Numbered from the stretch's first letter, positions 12,144 to 24,116 are shown. The stretch: 64,000 bases of DNA from Paramacrobiotus metropolitanus (GCF_019649055.1 NW_026570259.1:496001-560000); one strand, 5' to 3'. Made by a program: numbers and translations. Notes: generated by a model not told the origin, from the letters alone.

Positions 12144-15100
12144 ATGCAAGAGAATGTGGATCGATCGCGGTCTGTTGACCGCTACCAGTAAGTCGCGTGT
12201 CGGTTGCTCCAGCTTAACCAACGATATTTAATTTAAATTTATGCCTTCGATAATTATTTTGAATCATGACATATTATTGCTAATTTACGAATAATTTGTT
12301 TCAAATATTTATTTTGATTTTGCAAACATTAGTAAATAGGGAAACGTGTAGAAAGCATAATAAACTGCATGCTACCTATGCATACAGAATCAGAATTACA
12401 GATAATACTGTATTGCCATTTGAATGACCCAGAACTGACAGATGCCTGTTACAACATTAAGGCCAGTTTTTGCAATATACATAATAATACACACATAACT
12501 TTGCAACTATAAATAAAACAGCCTGAGGATGCAATCTAATTTTTACAACTTTTAGCTCGGATCAACGCCTAAATTTTCGCCGTTTGCCTCAAGCCAATGG
12601 AAGACAAGAAAGTGTAACAGTGATTCAAGTACCACCAAAGCAGTACAGGACCGGACGATCGCTGGTGGCTAACCGGGACATGAACAGAGACAGGACATCA
12701 CGCTGGAGATCACCATCTCTGAATACGCGTCTCCTCCAAAATTTTTACGGTTTTGTGACGAACATTTTTGAACGTGGAAACGGCGTAAAAAAGCGTCAGC
12801 TGGCTGAACAGTTGTTATGGACAGCCGCGCGTAAAAACGAGGTATGTTGGGCGTAGTTGGCGTGCTACGTAAATCAAAACGCCGATAAGTCAACTTCCGG
12901 TGAAGTATAATACATTTGGGCGCCAAAATGGAGCAACACATGTCGGCTAATTTTAGACAGAAATATTTGTTGACATCATGAAAAAACTGATGGAAAATGG
13001 ATACGACATTAACGCCCCTAATGAATGGGGATGGAATTTAGTGGACGAAGCGGTTATGCTCGGACATGCGGAAATCGCCGCGGATTTATTCAAGAACGGC
13101 GGTAAGGAGACGGAGTGGCTGTGTGAGTCCAAACAGCGTCGACAAGAAGTTCTGCGCAAAGCACTTCGCCGTCTTGAGGCCATTCAAGTGCCCTCTCGAA
13201 TTCGTGAGCATAGTGCCGACACCAGACAGCTGGTCGCCGATGTGGCCGTCGGGCCAACCATGGCCGTGTTGCAGAAGATGATGCAAAATGTAGAGCGAAC
13301 TAGTAAGTGCAAAATTAAACTCATTGCAGCATACCTTAATGAATTTAAGCGCATTTCATTTGGATTTTGGACATTGGTTTTATTTTTATTTAAACAGGAC
13401 CCCCAAGGAATTATCTGGACCGGGTTATTGTTGAACCTTGTGGAGACTGCTCGGTTGCTGTTTCATATGAGCCACGATCGATTCCCCCTGGAATTATATC
13501 CAGATTTAAGGGTTGGTCTAATTAATTGATAAGCATCGGTATCAACTTCTGTATTGTCCAGATACACTAACCTATGTGAAAAAGTTCGGTTGAAAACTGA
13601 CGGATATATAATTATAGTTTACACTATCTCTGCTAAGTAATTAATAACCAGTGAAAATAAATATTACTCAAATTTACCGGTTATTGTTGAACCTTGTGGA
13701 GACTGCTCGGTTTCCGAGCAGTCTCCACCGAGCAGTCTCCACATATGAGCCACGATCGATTCCCCCTGGAGTTATATCCAGATTTAAGGGTTGGTCTAAG
13801 CATGTTAAATTTTATTTGCAGTGGAGTGGTCCCGCGACAAGTCGTTCAAAGGGATTGTGGATTACCAAATTTTTTCTAACTTAATGAATCCTGAACGTCT
13901 GATAATATCGGAGCTGGACTGCGGCATCGAGTATCACATCCGGCTATCCGTTGCTAATTTATCAGGTTTTGGAATTCCACTAAACGCAACGCCATCTTCT
14001 GTGGTCATAACATGTACGCTTCGTTTTAACATTAAAACAAATCTCTTGTACAGCGGTTTCATGCTGCGCTTGTTGATTCAGCCTGGAGGGATGTAGATGG
14101 ACAAAGGACACGACTGGACACTACCACTGTTCACAACTTGGAGAAGATTTTGCAGAATATCAGAACGATTACAAAGTATATGCTGAACGATCCGGAGCGC
14201 CGACACACTCGGACACCGGAGAAACGTCAACATTTACACCGAGCCGTGCAGCGCAGGGCTAGCTTAAAAGATAGTATTCGCGATCTCATTCGACCTCATA
14301 TTCGGCCGGCTAATGCGGAAGACGAAGGCGGGATGTTTCTGTCGGTAAACTGGGTGGGAATTTCGGAATAACAAGAAAAAAATGTCATCTCAGATTTATT
14401 TTTAGTGTATGGTGATTGCGGACGATTCGATACTTTTGACCAATGAGTACACACTACCGTCGGTGGTCGTGCATTCTCCATTTATTGGCTCCATTAGCTC
14501 AAAGGATTACTTGTGGTTTCAAAAGGTAGCAGCCAGATTACAATAATTCGCTAGAAATCGCTTTAGTATTCCATACGTTTCGTAGTTAACAACTTGCTGG
14601 GATGCTGTCGCCGAAATAAAGGAGCTTCTGCACTCCTCCAAGGATTCATCGTCTGATTTACGGTACCGCATTGTCCGAGCTGTTTCTAATCTACAGGTAT
14701 TCTCCTCTTACTGGAAGGCAACATATCTTGTTTCCTGGTTGTGTAGAATTTTTAGGGAAGTAACTCTGTGTACATTTTTAGAACCTGCTGACGATGCCGA
14801 ATCTAGGAATAGCCTATTACCGACCGTTAAGGGATAAGCAGTTTACCTCCTGCATTTTGTTGTTAATACAAAAGGTCAACAAATCGGATGTTGGCAAATT
14901 GTCGGGGTTTCAATGGAAATCACTGAAGGAGGCCGACATAATGGCCATTGGCCACTCCCATCCGATCATGTCAGCTATTTCCACGGCAAGCACTGCGGTA
15001 AAGCTGCTGTAATTCAATTGCCGATGTCTGTGAATGTACGTATTCTTTATGATGTTCATTTCGTGCTTACAGGAAATATATTCCTGGTATCATGATATGC

Positions 15101-16562
15101 ACAAAGCCCTTCCTCCTGGACTGCATATGGCATACGCCGAATTGAGCCTTAACTTAGACAGTATTGCAGTAGTCACCGCGAAACAGTGGCCAAATATCCT
15201 TCCTTCAGCAAAGATACGTTCCAACGCTTACATTTCTAGGTATTATACGCAAACATTTTTCGCTCTCTATAGATAGGTTTTGATGTTATACTATAAATTC
15301 CCGAGGATCAATTTTAGTGATGAGTGGTATTTCATAACCCGGAAGGTAACCGGTGCGCCGAAACGTGTGCGTTACTTGGAGAGCCTACTTCAAGACAGTT
15401 GGCAGGCACTGAAGTCCAGCTTATCATTACGCAGTGTAGAGGAGTTGTTTCTCTTTCCGGAAGTGATCGAACTCGGACCGGAAACCTCGATACTAGTTGT
15501 TTATGGGGAGAAACGAGGCTTGTCGTCTCATCAGTCACTGGATGAAGAATTACGGAAAAACTGTAGTCTTGTCCCTGTTCAAATATTTGAAGCCGGTATA
15601 CCATACTGCAGTCATACCAAAGGTTTATAATTTAATTATCAGTACATTCCTGTTAGGGTTTCATTTTCGCTATCGAACGCTGGCCTGGTCAACGTATGCG
15701 CAGTCTTCTGTTATTCTCGAAGGTTTGGTTGTTCATCTACAGCAATTACTGCGCCAGGTAAGTGACGAAATCAGGGACATCATTCTGATATGAAATCGAT
15801 TAACACCGGACGTATTGCCATCAGGAACTGGAAACCAATGAAGAAGAGGAAACAGGTGCACTGCTTCATAAAGTGCAGTTACTACAAGAACGGCTGGAGA
15901 GTATTTGGGGAGAAACACGCTGGATGCCGAGCTTGATCCGCACCATGACACGTGACCGCTCGCCTGCAGGACGGATCTCACTGTTCAGCCCACTGCAGCC
16001 GCAGAAACCACCGCGCAAGAAAAATCAACGACCGAATGACAACAATCAGCCTGTGATTTACAATGATGACAAATCGGTCAGTATAATTATCGGTACTGCC
16101 AACTTCCGGGACCTGGAATCGCAGAACGAATTGCTTCATGAACTTGTAAAGAAAAATGTCAAGAGCACGGAGGTACTGTCCTTAGATTTACAGCTTTTAG
16201 TTAAGTAAATTTTAAAATTTCTAGTAAAGTGAATTTAAGTACAAAATTTTTTAAAGAAAGGATTATTTGCAGGTCGACCTCGAAGATCTCACTACCGCTG
16301 CAGATTCGCTGGTGCAAGTACTGTACTCACAATCAGCCGCTCGTACGTCGCCGCATATCTTACCAGCGCGCCTTCTTTCCCAGGTTAGTAATTAAGCCAG
16401 AAGCTTCCGGTTCAAAAGGTTTGTGGGCTACATATGAAAAGTTGAGAAAAATTTATCTATCCGCAGATATGCGGCGCTATTGAGTCTTCCTGTTCGGTAT
16501 ACCATTACTGCGCATTCTTGTTTCCCTATCTGCGGAACGACTGTATCTTCCGCTACGTATAA
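12144..16562 (+). CDS. ANKFN1-like: ANKFN1 / Wide-awake-like ankyrin and FN3 protein, copy A
   Basis: I resolve 15 exons, all in phase: 12144-12187, 12556-12841, 12957-13302, 13398-13511, 13822-14013, 14082-14344, 14406-14525, 14586-14696, 14782-14997, 15073-15239, 15318-15595, 15657-15757, 15825-16172, 16273-16383 and 16467-16562, for about 930 residues. Exon 3 encodes an ankyrin-type segment (DINAPNEWGWNLVDEAVMLG). Exons 4-5 encode a fibronectin type III domain (VEWSRDKSF...IEYHIRLSVANLSGFGIP). The remainder matches the family core, for example KDYLWFQK, MPNLGIAYYRPLRDK, LPPGLHMAYAEL, NILPSAKIRSN and a C-terminal helix containing LESIWGETRWMPSL. In flies this family (Wake) tunes clock-neuron excitability, and in mammals it affects vestibular and circadian behaviour. 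The last two exons are unique to copy A (see the breakpoint finding). The start ATG is chosen because it splices in phase to exon 2; further upstream untranslated exons are possible. Confidence 0.85.
13679..13797. repeat. Foldback-containing duplicate of an exon inside an intron (A only)
   Basis: Within the 310-bp intron after exon 4, a piece of that exon (13421-13522) recurs at 13679-13797. It is interrupted by an inverted repeat: 13696-13710 pairs with 13714-13728 (15 bp perfect, loop TTT), and the right arm is then repeated at 13728-13742. Block B lacks it and reads straight through at about 34967-34975. The copy has CTGGAGTTATATCC, like the exon of block B, where copy A's own exon reads CTGGAATTATATCC. 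Confidence 0.85.
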
Positions 16563-16739
16563 GTTGTGCCTGTTGTGGCAAGCGGTCGGGTACACACTGG
16601 ATAGTATCCTGTACATGTATATACAATAGCAGTAATTAACCGCATATTAATGGTAAAATCGGATATTTATTATGACTTTTTGCTCTACGTTGTATGCAGT
16701 ATTCACTGGGTTCCACGATCCTGAGACGTGACGTGATCC
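16563..16739. other. Downstream flank of ANKFN1-like copy A
   Basis: No homology to block B and no gene seen. This is presumably the 3' untranslated region of copy A. Confidence 0.4.
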
Positions 16740-17100
16740 ATAGAAAATTGAAAAATTTCCCTGGAAGTAATTATTCAACACTGACAGGATACACAATTAT
16801 CCGTCACGCACAGCCTTCTTTTTTGATGTTTACCAGATAATTTGCGCAAGGCCATCGGCAAATTTAATTACGGAGATTACCTTGTAAACACCAAAAAAGC
16901 GGGAAGTACGTGACAAATAATCGTTTGTCATCCTGTTCAAGACGTAAGTTTCGTCATTCACACTACGACATCCTGTGATGGTCTAATTAGTGTGATTAGG
17001 TGCAATTTCCCGAGACCTTCTCTTTGTCTTATTTATTACTTGATACTTTACATTAGTATTGATTGTTGCCGTTTAGAGAATGTCCGTTCAATCTTAATCG
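16740..17100. repeat. Diverged inverted-repeat (MITE-like) element, copy 1
   Basis: Similar over several hundred bases to 20565-20920. Both share a GGAAGTAATTAT word, an imperfect terminal-type inverted repeat starting CCGTCACG(C/T)ACAG and the matching arm ending GTACGTGAC, then a diverged TTTGT(C/G)TTATT-like tail. Copy 1 is the more decayed one. Confidence 0.6.
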
Positions 17101-17245
17101 ATGTTTTCTTATGTTTTCTATTTTATTTTATGTTATGCTGATGTTTTCTTATTTCCCATGTCTTCTTGTATTCTTATGTTTTCTTGTGTTTCCTTTTTTT
17201 ATGTTTTCTGATTTTTTCTTTTGTTTTCTTTTGTTTTAATAATAG
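17090..17245. repeat. T-rich TTATGTTTTC microsatellite
   Basis: Degenerate tandem iteration of TTATGTTTTC / TGATGTTTTC words. No coding content. Confidence 0.75.
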
Positions 17246-20200
17246 TTCCAAAATGATAAGCTACCGTTCACAGTGCAGTTTTATTAATAAGAGCCATCAT
17301 GTGATTTATTCAAGGTTTCCATTATATCTACTTCAGATACATATTCCGCGGCTTTCTTGTTTTAATTACGGTTCTGTTGGAACCTGTTGGTCGACTTCGA
17401 TTACATAAATTTAGTCATTCTGAAGATCTGATTAATTGTATCTTACTTAATTCAAGAACATTCATAATTATTAAGTGCTTCTATCTGCAACTTGTACAAA
17501 ACAGCAACAAGTTATCGATAAAATACGCAGCTTTCACTAACTACACTGTCTCAACCAGCAACGGAAATAGGCGGCCTAATCACTAAGAACATTGTATGTA
17601 AATTAGCCGGTGCTGGTGCTGTTCCCATGCATGACAGAGGACGCGTTTCCGCGTTAGACTTTAATGCGGATACGCTGACGCAGATACTCCATTGTTTTTT
17701 TTATACGTGCAACGGAATATCTGCGCCAGAGGTTCAGCATCGAGATCCAACGTGGAAACGCGGCATCCATCCTGGGAACGGCACCAGCCTCGGCTAATTT
17801 AGATGAAATGTTCTGTGTAATTCGGCCGCCGGTTTCCGCTGCCTGTTAAATTTATAACTTAATGTTTCTTTTGTGACTGCTAGATTGTTTTTTGTATTCG
17901 CTCATCAATAAATTCTCCATCGCTTGTATCGCGCCTGCTTCCTGTCGTATCGATCGATCATCTTTCGATCCGAATTCGGTGACCAAGCGAGGCGTCCGGC
18001 CCGGGTGCTTCGATGCCTACAGCAGGAAACATACTATCTTAGGCAATTTCCCGATACATCCCCTCATTATAAATTTATTGTACCGCGAGAAGTTCACGGC
18101 ATTCAGAACATGAATAAATAAAAAATTGCGCCCGGTTCAAACAAATAAATAGCTAAATACTGGGTAAATAAATGCAAATCAACTGGCTAGTTTCGCAATG
18201 TTAATCAAATCGGAGAACAGAAAACATGTGGAATCGAGGGTTATTAAAACTACCTGGTACAGGCTATCATCGGTGAAATGCTGTTTCCACTTCTCTGGGA
18301 TTGTTTGATAGTAATCTCCGAAGAGCTGGGCCTCGTCGTGGTTCGTCCACAGGCACGCTGGGTGCAGATTCTACACAACAACGGATATATATCATACATT
18401 ATCAGATAAGCCCATGGATTTTTACAATTTTAGATTAAACATTTAGCCGTAATCTCTGTCAATTGTCTGCCAATGACCAAATGTTTAAAATGTATGTGAA
18501 AAAGTGACCATTGTTCAGAAATCTCGAAGTATCGATGGAGGCGCCGAAATATTATATTATGTAAGTGCATTTTACTGCGGCCGGCCCCATAGTCAACCAT
18601 TTTCCAAAAGACGGAAAAAAAGTTTCCTAAGGAGACGGTGTTGACGCAATTCCCGTGATCACGGAGTGTCGACGACACGGTCTCTCGGACTGACCGTCAC
18701 GTGGGGGTTGATCAAAATGTGTATCCTCATAGTTGACCATGCTTCGACAAAATTAGTGACGCCATTCTGGCTGGCAAGTAATTGAGTGAAAGCAGCATCC
18801 GCCCGCTGCAACGGTAGGAAGTCACCGCCCAGGGCGGTCGAGTGTTGCATTATGGCAAGCCGGCATCAGGCTTATGGCAAGCCGACATTAGGCTTATGGC
18901 AAGCCGGGTATTATTCGGTCAGACATATATGCACGTGTGCCTGCAAGATGTACACATGTACAGATACATTTAATAATTGTACTTACGATAATTACGACGT
19001 TAATTTTATTAATTGTACTTACGTTAATACAACTGGTCTCAAATACAACTGGTCGCGCTAGCGCGCGACCAGTTGTATTTGAGCTAGGTATGAAGTTATG
19101 ATTGAGAAAACAGAAATGTGGAAAAATTCGTGTAAATTATGTAAAACGTAGAAATGCTACACTATAGAGATATTGCGGTGCCAGCTTTAGAAATGCTTTA
19201 AAAGACTTCTAATCAGGAAAGTGCACTCGCTTTTTGCGGGTACTGCAAGACCGAAGCGTAGCAGGACCATATCTTAGCAAATGTCTAATCGTACTACTTT
19301 TTCTCCCTGTTTTCATCTCTACATGTGGCACAAAATGTTTAGGTAGAAAAATCTGGAGGCTGCCAGAGCACATACATCCAACGAAACTCACCGTAACATA
19401 AAAACCGTAGTCCAGAGCTGCCTGGCAGCTCTGGACAGTGGACGTCATAAATGTGGTTACACCGATAGCCGATAGCGCTATGTAAGCACACAGCTACCTA
19501 TCTGTGTAACTACATCTGAGGCGTCCACTATAACTTACACGTAACGAATTGTCATTTATGCATTGCTCGCACATTTTCGGTACCCTAACTCGGTGCAGCT
19601 GAATGAAACTCATCCTACACACTTTAACGTAACAAGCAAGTGTATTCTCGCGCCACCGGTTTCTTGTCCTAATTGGGAAAAATTTTCAGAATTTCTTATC
19701 ATTGCGTATCCGCAGAATTTCTTACCATTGCGCACAATTTCATTACTGGTGTGTCTCAATTTAACGCTTAGAATTTTTAATTTCTAGATTTAAGTGTTCT
19801 TATTAGTTTTCTTAATTTCATTTTCAATTTTTTTCGCAAAATTAAATATGCGAGTATTGAGTTCCGTGAAAACACAATAAGCTATATGAAGTTCATTGAG
19901 ATGTGCCGAATCCTGCAAGTTACAAACGTAACTTTCCGCTAAGTTTCTTTGGGTTACGTTGAGCAACTTGGGCGACATTGATTTTCTGTGTTTTTATGCG
20001 TTCTCTTATCCTGGGTTCCGTTAAGCTTCGTTGTGCATTTGGTGGCGGTGACCAACAAGCGGACACCACGAGTTACATGGGATGTGAGTATGTACAGCCG
20101 CCGTCCATCTATGGAAATATAAACACTGGTACGACCGGAGTATGTCTATGAAAGTCAGTATGAGTATGGAGTTTTGATTATGATAAGGAGTACGCGAACG

Positions 20201-20564
20201 ATTATCAGCATTAGGTTCATCACTGGTCCATTTTTTTTCAGAGGCTGGTATGTAGGTGCGACGACCAGTGCGACGCGCTATGGTCATGCATGTAAGTACA
20301 AATATATAAGTCCTAAACAGTGCGATATTAGGACGTCTGCTAATGGTAAGCCAATTGCACTATAATAATAAGTTGACTTGTACGTGCAATTTGCGTGCGA
20401 GAGTTGTACTCATCTACAGAATGCACAACTGATTGGCTGAGCGCTTGCGGCTAATAGCATTAGTTTTCTAGAGTAGAGTCTGTGTCCTGTAGCCAATTTG
20501 TGCTCCGAAAGTGGCTCCGAAAGGAATATGTATAAACGTAAGACGTGATTTGACATCCGTAGAA
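17246..20564. other. Gene-poor spacer with small repeats
   Basis: No gene that I can support. It holds a threefold repeat of about 24 bp (GGCAAGCCGRCATYAGGCTTAT-like) at 18852-18912 and a palindrome at 19038-19083, listed separately. Short open frames here lack domains and splice support. Confidence 0.5.
19038..19083. repeat. Perfect 21-bp palindrome
   Basis: The left arm 19038-19058 and right arm 19063-19083 are perfect reverse complements separated only by TAGC. A partial direct copy of the arm (AATACAACTGGT) lies just upstream at 19026. No gene is associated. Confidence 0.95.
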
Positions 20565-20920
20565 ACGTGGAAATTTCTATGGAAGTAATTATCACAGCTA
20601 ATAACAGGATCACAATTACCCGTCACGTACAGCTTGCTTTTTTTGTGTTTACCAGGCAATTTTCGCGGGCATATTGGCAGTTTTAATTACGTAGATTTCC
20701 TTGCAAATACAAAAAAAGCAAGCTGTACGTGACGACGATTAATCACGAGGTGACGAGTAATCACGACACCTGCATCCTGCTGAAGACGCTGGTTCCGTGA
20801 TACCCCAATTGACGGCGTAATTTGCCGTGCCTTTTCCTTGTGTTATTAGTTATTTTGGTATTTGGTATTTTTCCATACAGTAGCATTTTGTGTTGTCGTT
20901 TAACTTTTCTTGTTAATACG
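20565..20920. repeat. MITE-like element with 30-bp inverted repeats, copy 2
   Basis: The arms 20621-20650 and 20705-20734 are reverse complements with one mismatch, flanking 54 bp. The core is GTCACGTACAGCTTGC plus an A/T run. Flanking sequence on both sides also matches copy 1 at 16740-17100, so the mobile or duplicated unit is larger than the hairpin. No transposase is present. Confidence 0.7.
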
Positions 20921-21358
20921 TATATGGACACACTCATGGTTAAACCACTTCATCATTGTTATTATTCTTATTATTTCTTACATAAAGTTTTGCGATTGGT
21001 AAAACATCAGAAAAAACCAGGCATAATCACACACCAAAATTATTACACTTGCTGTAAATCAGATTACACAGAGTAAGCTTTTCGGAAAGATTACAGTTTC
21101 ACAATGGCGTGTTTAAATGGAATTTACCTAATTTAACAAGATGTACCATTCAGACTGTAACAACAACGCTCTAAAAAACACGGCGCAGCAACTTATTAGG
21201 CGCCCCGGGGCAATAATTTCGGGGGGCTTCTATTATTTCGAGAGCTTTGGGAGGGGGCGTTTAAAACCGCAAGGGGCGTTAATTTCGGGGGGCGTTAATA
21301 TCGGGTTCTAAGGTATATGCGTATAATAAAATCAGCTGACATGGTTTCCGGTCCTACG
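20921..21358. other. Spacer with G-rich short repeats
   Basis: At 21195-21305 the word TTTCGGGGGGC and GGGGCGTTAAT-like variants recur. No gene is visible. Confidence 0.4.
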
Positions 21359-21939
21359 CTACAGCGTTGTCTCGTCTTCGCTTCTTGGGCATGTGGAGAA
21401 GTATTTCTGGAGAGCAGGCGATTGTCTTTTTGGTGCCGCTCGTTCTTCCAAAGCAGCGACGCCTGAATATAAATAATACAGATTTATTATATAATAGATC
21501 AGATGAAGAGACAAATCCAAGAATGCAACTCCACAACAATGAAAAATAATAAATTAACGATATTCAAGAATTACCTTTTGAGGAAAACTGATGAAGAGTT
21601 GGAAAACATGTTAATATGCTATAACAATTTTTTTTAATACTGTATGCTGATAAAAATGCTTTACTTTTACTTACGCTTTCTGTTCCACAGGTACTGGCAT
21701 ATTATAATGATTAACAGTATGGGTACAAAGATGCAGGAGACAATCATGAACGGCGTATAATAACGATCAGAACAGTTACTAGCACTGTTACTGTTGACCT
21801 TATTACGCCAGTCGTTGTTTTCGGCACCATATGAACAGTTTGAAATGTTTTTAATGGCCGCTTCATTCTCAACGCTATCAGTTGATATTCCACATCTTAC
21901 TAATATGAAAACTAAAAAAATAATTGTGATTTTGTCCAT
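21359..21939 (-). CDS. Small type I membrane protein, two exons
   Basis: Predicted 122-residue protein. Exon 1 (21939-21675) starts at ATG with a clear signal peptide (MDKITIIFLVFILVRCG). A short Asn-rich ectodomain follows with three N-glycosylation sequons (NIS and two NCS) and several cysteines, then a strong transmembrane helix (FMIVSCIFVPILLIIIICQY) and a basic stop-transfer sequence WNRKR. A consensus donor (GTAAGT, 21674-21669) and an acceptor preceded by TTATTTATATTCAG join it in phase 1 to exon 2 (21462-21359), which encodes a charged cytoplasmic tail ending ...SEDETTL before TAG. Unspliced, the frame ends three codons later, so splicing adds the tail. I do not recognise a family; a small receptor, co-receptor or membrane adaptor is possible. 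No second copy is in the window. Confidence 0.6.
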
Positions 21940-22195
21940 AGTTTTAATCAAAAAGTCAAATCTGGAATCAAGGATGGAGATAAATGCCAAATCTCTGCAG
22001 AGATTGCCATAATATGTGTAAGTACTAGCTAAATGTTGTGTATTGGCTATACCGATTACCGTCGAGCGATATAATAAGAGCCGCCACCCTCATCCGTAGT
22101 CCGTACCAAAGGCAGTCTGCGTACTTACTTAATAATCCACTTTAATACAGCACGTACATATCATATACATAAGGAAATATTGTACTTACGTGTTA
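21940..22195. other. Upstream region of the small membrane protein gene
   Basis: Possible promoter for the minus-strand gene. A TATA-like TTATTATATCG on the minus strand lies near 22065, about 130 bp before the ATG. No other support. Confidence 0.3.
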
Positions 22196-22378
22196 TAAGT
22201 CTTATACAGTTAAACCTGTCTTTTACATACACCGGTAAATACATGCACCTGGAAATTACATACGCGGAAAGTTTAACCGGCGCGTCCCATAGACTGTAAT
22301 AATTATAACCCTGTGTAATACATACACCTGGATAATACATACGGTTTTGCTTTAACCGAAGGTGTATTTAGTAAACAG
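22196..22378. mobile_element. Possible pogo/Tigger-type DNA transposon remnant
   Basis: It starts TACAGTTAAACCTG after a TA dinucleotide and contains repeated TAATACATACACCTGG words and internal TTTAACCG-like motifs, the layout typical of non-autonomous pogo/Tigger-like elements. The right terminus is not clear and no transposase is present. Confidence 0.35.
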
Positions 22379-23931
22379 TTTTCACTGTAACTGTTATCTT
22401 ACTTGCATACTAGGAAGCTATACCTTTATTTATAGAAGTAAGTACTGTAAGACCGAGTTACCGTTACCATAAATCGATAGTCATGCGCGTGTTTGTGTGA
22501 CATGGCCAGATACCAAAAATCGACAGCGATGATTAAACGCATTAAAACTATACTTTATTTCTGCAGTCAACGTAACGCACCAAAACTTTCAGTTAATTCG
22601 AGCTTAAAAATGTTCGTTAAATATTTACGTACAGATTTTGCAACTGGTGCTGTCGTCTCTTGGTGGTTGACAGCGCGCCAACCACGAGCACGGCTATCGA
22701 TTGGCTGTTACGTCGATTGGCTGTAACGGCAAGTCGGTACATCGATAACTGACGGTATATTCTTCGTGTGTACATTGTACGTATGTGAAGTTGTGAACAC
22801 ATCTATAATACCGATAGATGCGAATCGTTATCGCGAATGCAATTTTATCTAGACGCATCAATATCTAAATTTTATTGAAGCGATATGTTGCTGTTGCAAC
22901 AACCAAGAGGTGCACGCAAACAAAGGGCCGAAATAATCTCCTTGAACAGTTCACACCCAGCAAACAAACAAACAGCATTAGCAACTGGCAGTACAGGGAC
23001 TTTTTTTGGATTGAATACCGCATTGTGTAAATTTGTGTTCAATCAGAATTACCGGATTTTTCGGTGTTTGCTAATTAGAAAGCAGCTTCATTTTCAACTC
23101 CCGAACAAAAAATACGGTTCTTAATGTTCTCTGTAGTGATACCTACAATATAATCTTAGGAACACTTTAGTTCGGCTTTTAAATTGCGTTGCGCAAAGGA
23201 GAATTTTGCCACCACGATTCTTCATGTACATTTTCATGTCATTGAGATCAAATTAATACCGGCACTACAGTACAATATAATAGCGAAAAACGAGCACTGC
23301 TTGGTGGTCATTAAAACTGCCTGGTGGCCGGAGTTGCCGAAGTTGTAATCTACTGTATTACACGTATCTGTTTAGAGAAAGAAGCGGGCAAGCAAAAAAA
23401 CGCCATAAAAATTCTCCAGTGAAGAATTCTAAACCAGCTGACCCTTCAATAAAGTCCTTTTGAAGTCTTTATAAGTGTAAGCCATTTCTCTAATGTTCCC
23501 AGTACGAAGAGAGAAACGAACAACGACTACGGGTGAATCGACCGACCATAACCAAAAGAAATTTATTGTTACCTGAAAACTTTAAATTACCTAGATCCAT
23601 AAATCTCAGTATTTTAGGCTTTCACATTTTAAAAAGTGAACCTGATCAAACAGGTTCTTCGTGCTAAACAGCTTTCAAAAAATGTTAATAATAGCGTTCG
23701 GCAACGTTCTCCAGAAATTCGATAGTAGCAGCTAAACGAATTGTCCCTTTACATCTCTTATTAAGGGGATGCTATCTTTCATTGCATTCCTGCACCGAAC
23801 CGTGCTTTGTTGATTTACGAGTATTTTAATGCCATTTGATAGGTTTCTTTTCAATGCTGCACATGCCATTTATGTGCAACCGACTGCTATAACAATTGTT
23901 TCGCAATTGTATCTGTACCGGAAGCGGTATT
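22379..23931. other. Spacer without recognised genes
   Basis: Short open frames at 22493-22726 and 22885-23124 show no signal peptide, domain or splice logic. I see nothing I can support. Confidence 0.45.
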
Positions 23932-23996
23932 AACACTACGGTGCGATGGGAAAGCCACTAATTGCATTAGTGGCTTTCCCATCGCACCGTAGTGTT
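23932..23996. repeat. Perfect 31-bp palindrome
   Basis: The arms 23932-23962 and 23966-23996 are perfect reverse complements with a 3-nt spacer (TGC). Confidence 0.95.
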
Positions 23997-24036
23997 GTTG
24001 GTGTTAATTCGACGTTGTTTGTTGGTATTAATTATT

Positions 24037-24116
24037 AAATTAATTGTTGGTATTAATTCGACGCTTCCAGGCCCAATTGGGCTTGGAAGCGTCGAATTAA
24101 TACCAACAATTAATTT
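24037..24116. repeat. 40-bp near-perfect palindrome, no spacer
   Basis: The arms 24037-24076 and 24077-24116 are reverse complements with one mismatch and no spacer. The arm word GGTATTAATTCGACG also recurs in partial direct copies between this palindrome and the 23932 one. Confidence 0.93.

Larger units (their letters stand above)
4640..16303. repeat. Segmental duplication, block A (partner about 25680-37475)
   Basis: Direct-repeat copy of about 11.7 kb carrying the Ig, AXDND1-like and ANKFN1-like genes in the same order and orientation as block B. Similarity starts near 4640/25680, upstream of the Ig signal-peptide exon. It stops abruptly at 16303/37475, after the shared CTCACTACCGCTGCA inside an ANKFN1-like exon. 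Divergence is uneven by eye: highest in the Ig gene, moderate in the 5' half of the AXDND1-like gene, nearly none in its 3' half, then low. Block A has an extra roughly 110-bp insert in an intron at 13679-13797. Confidence 0.93.
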
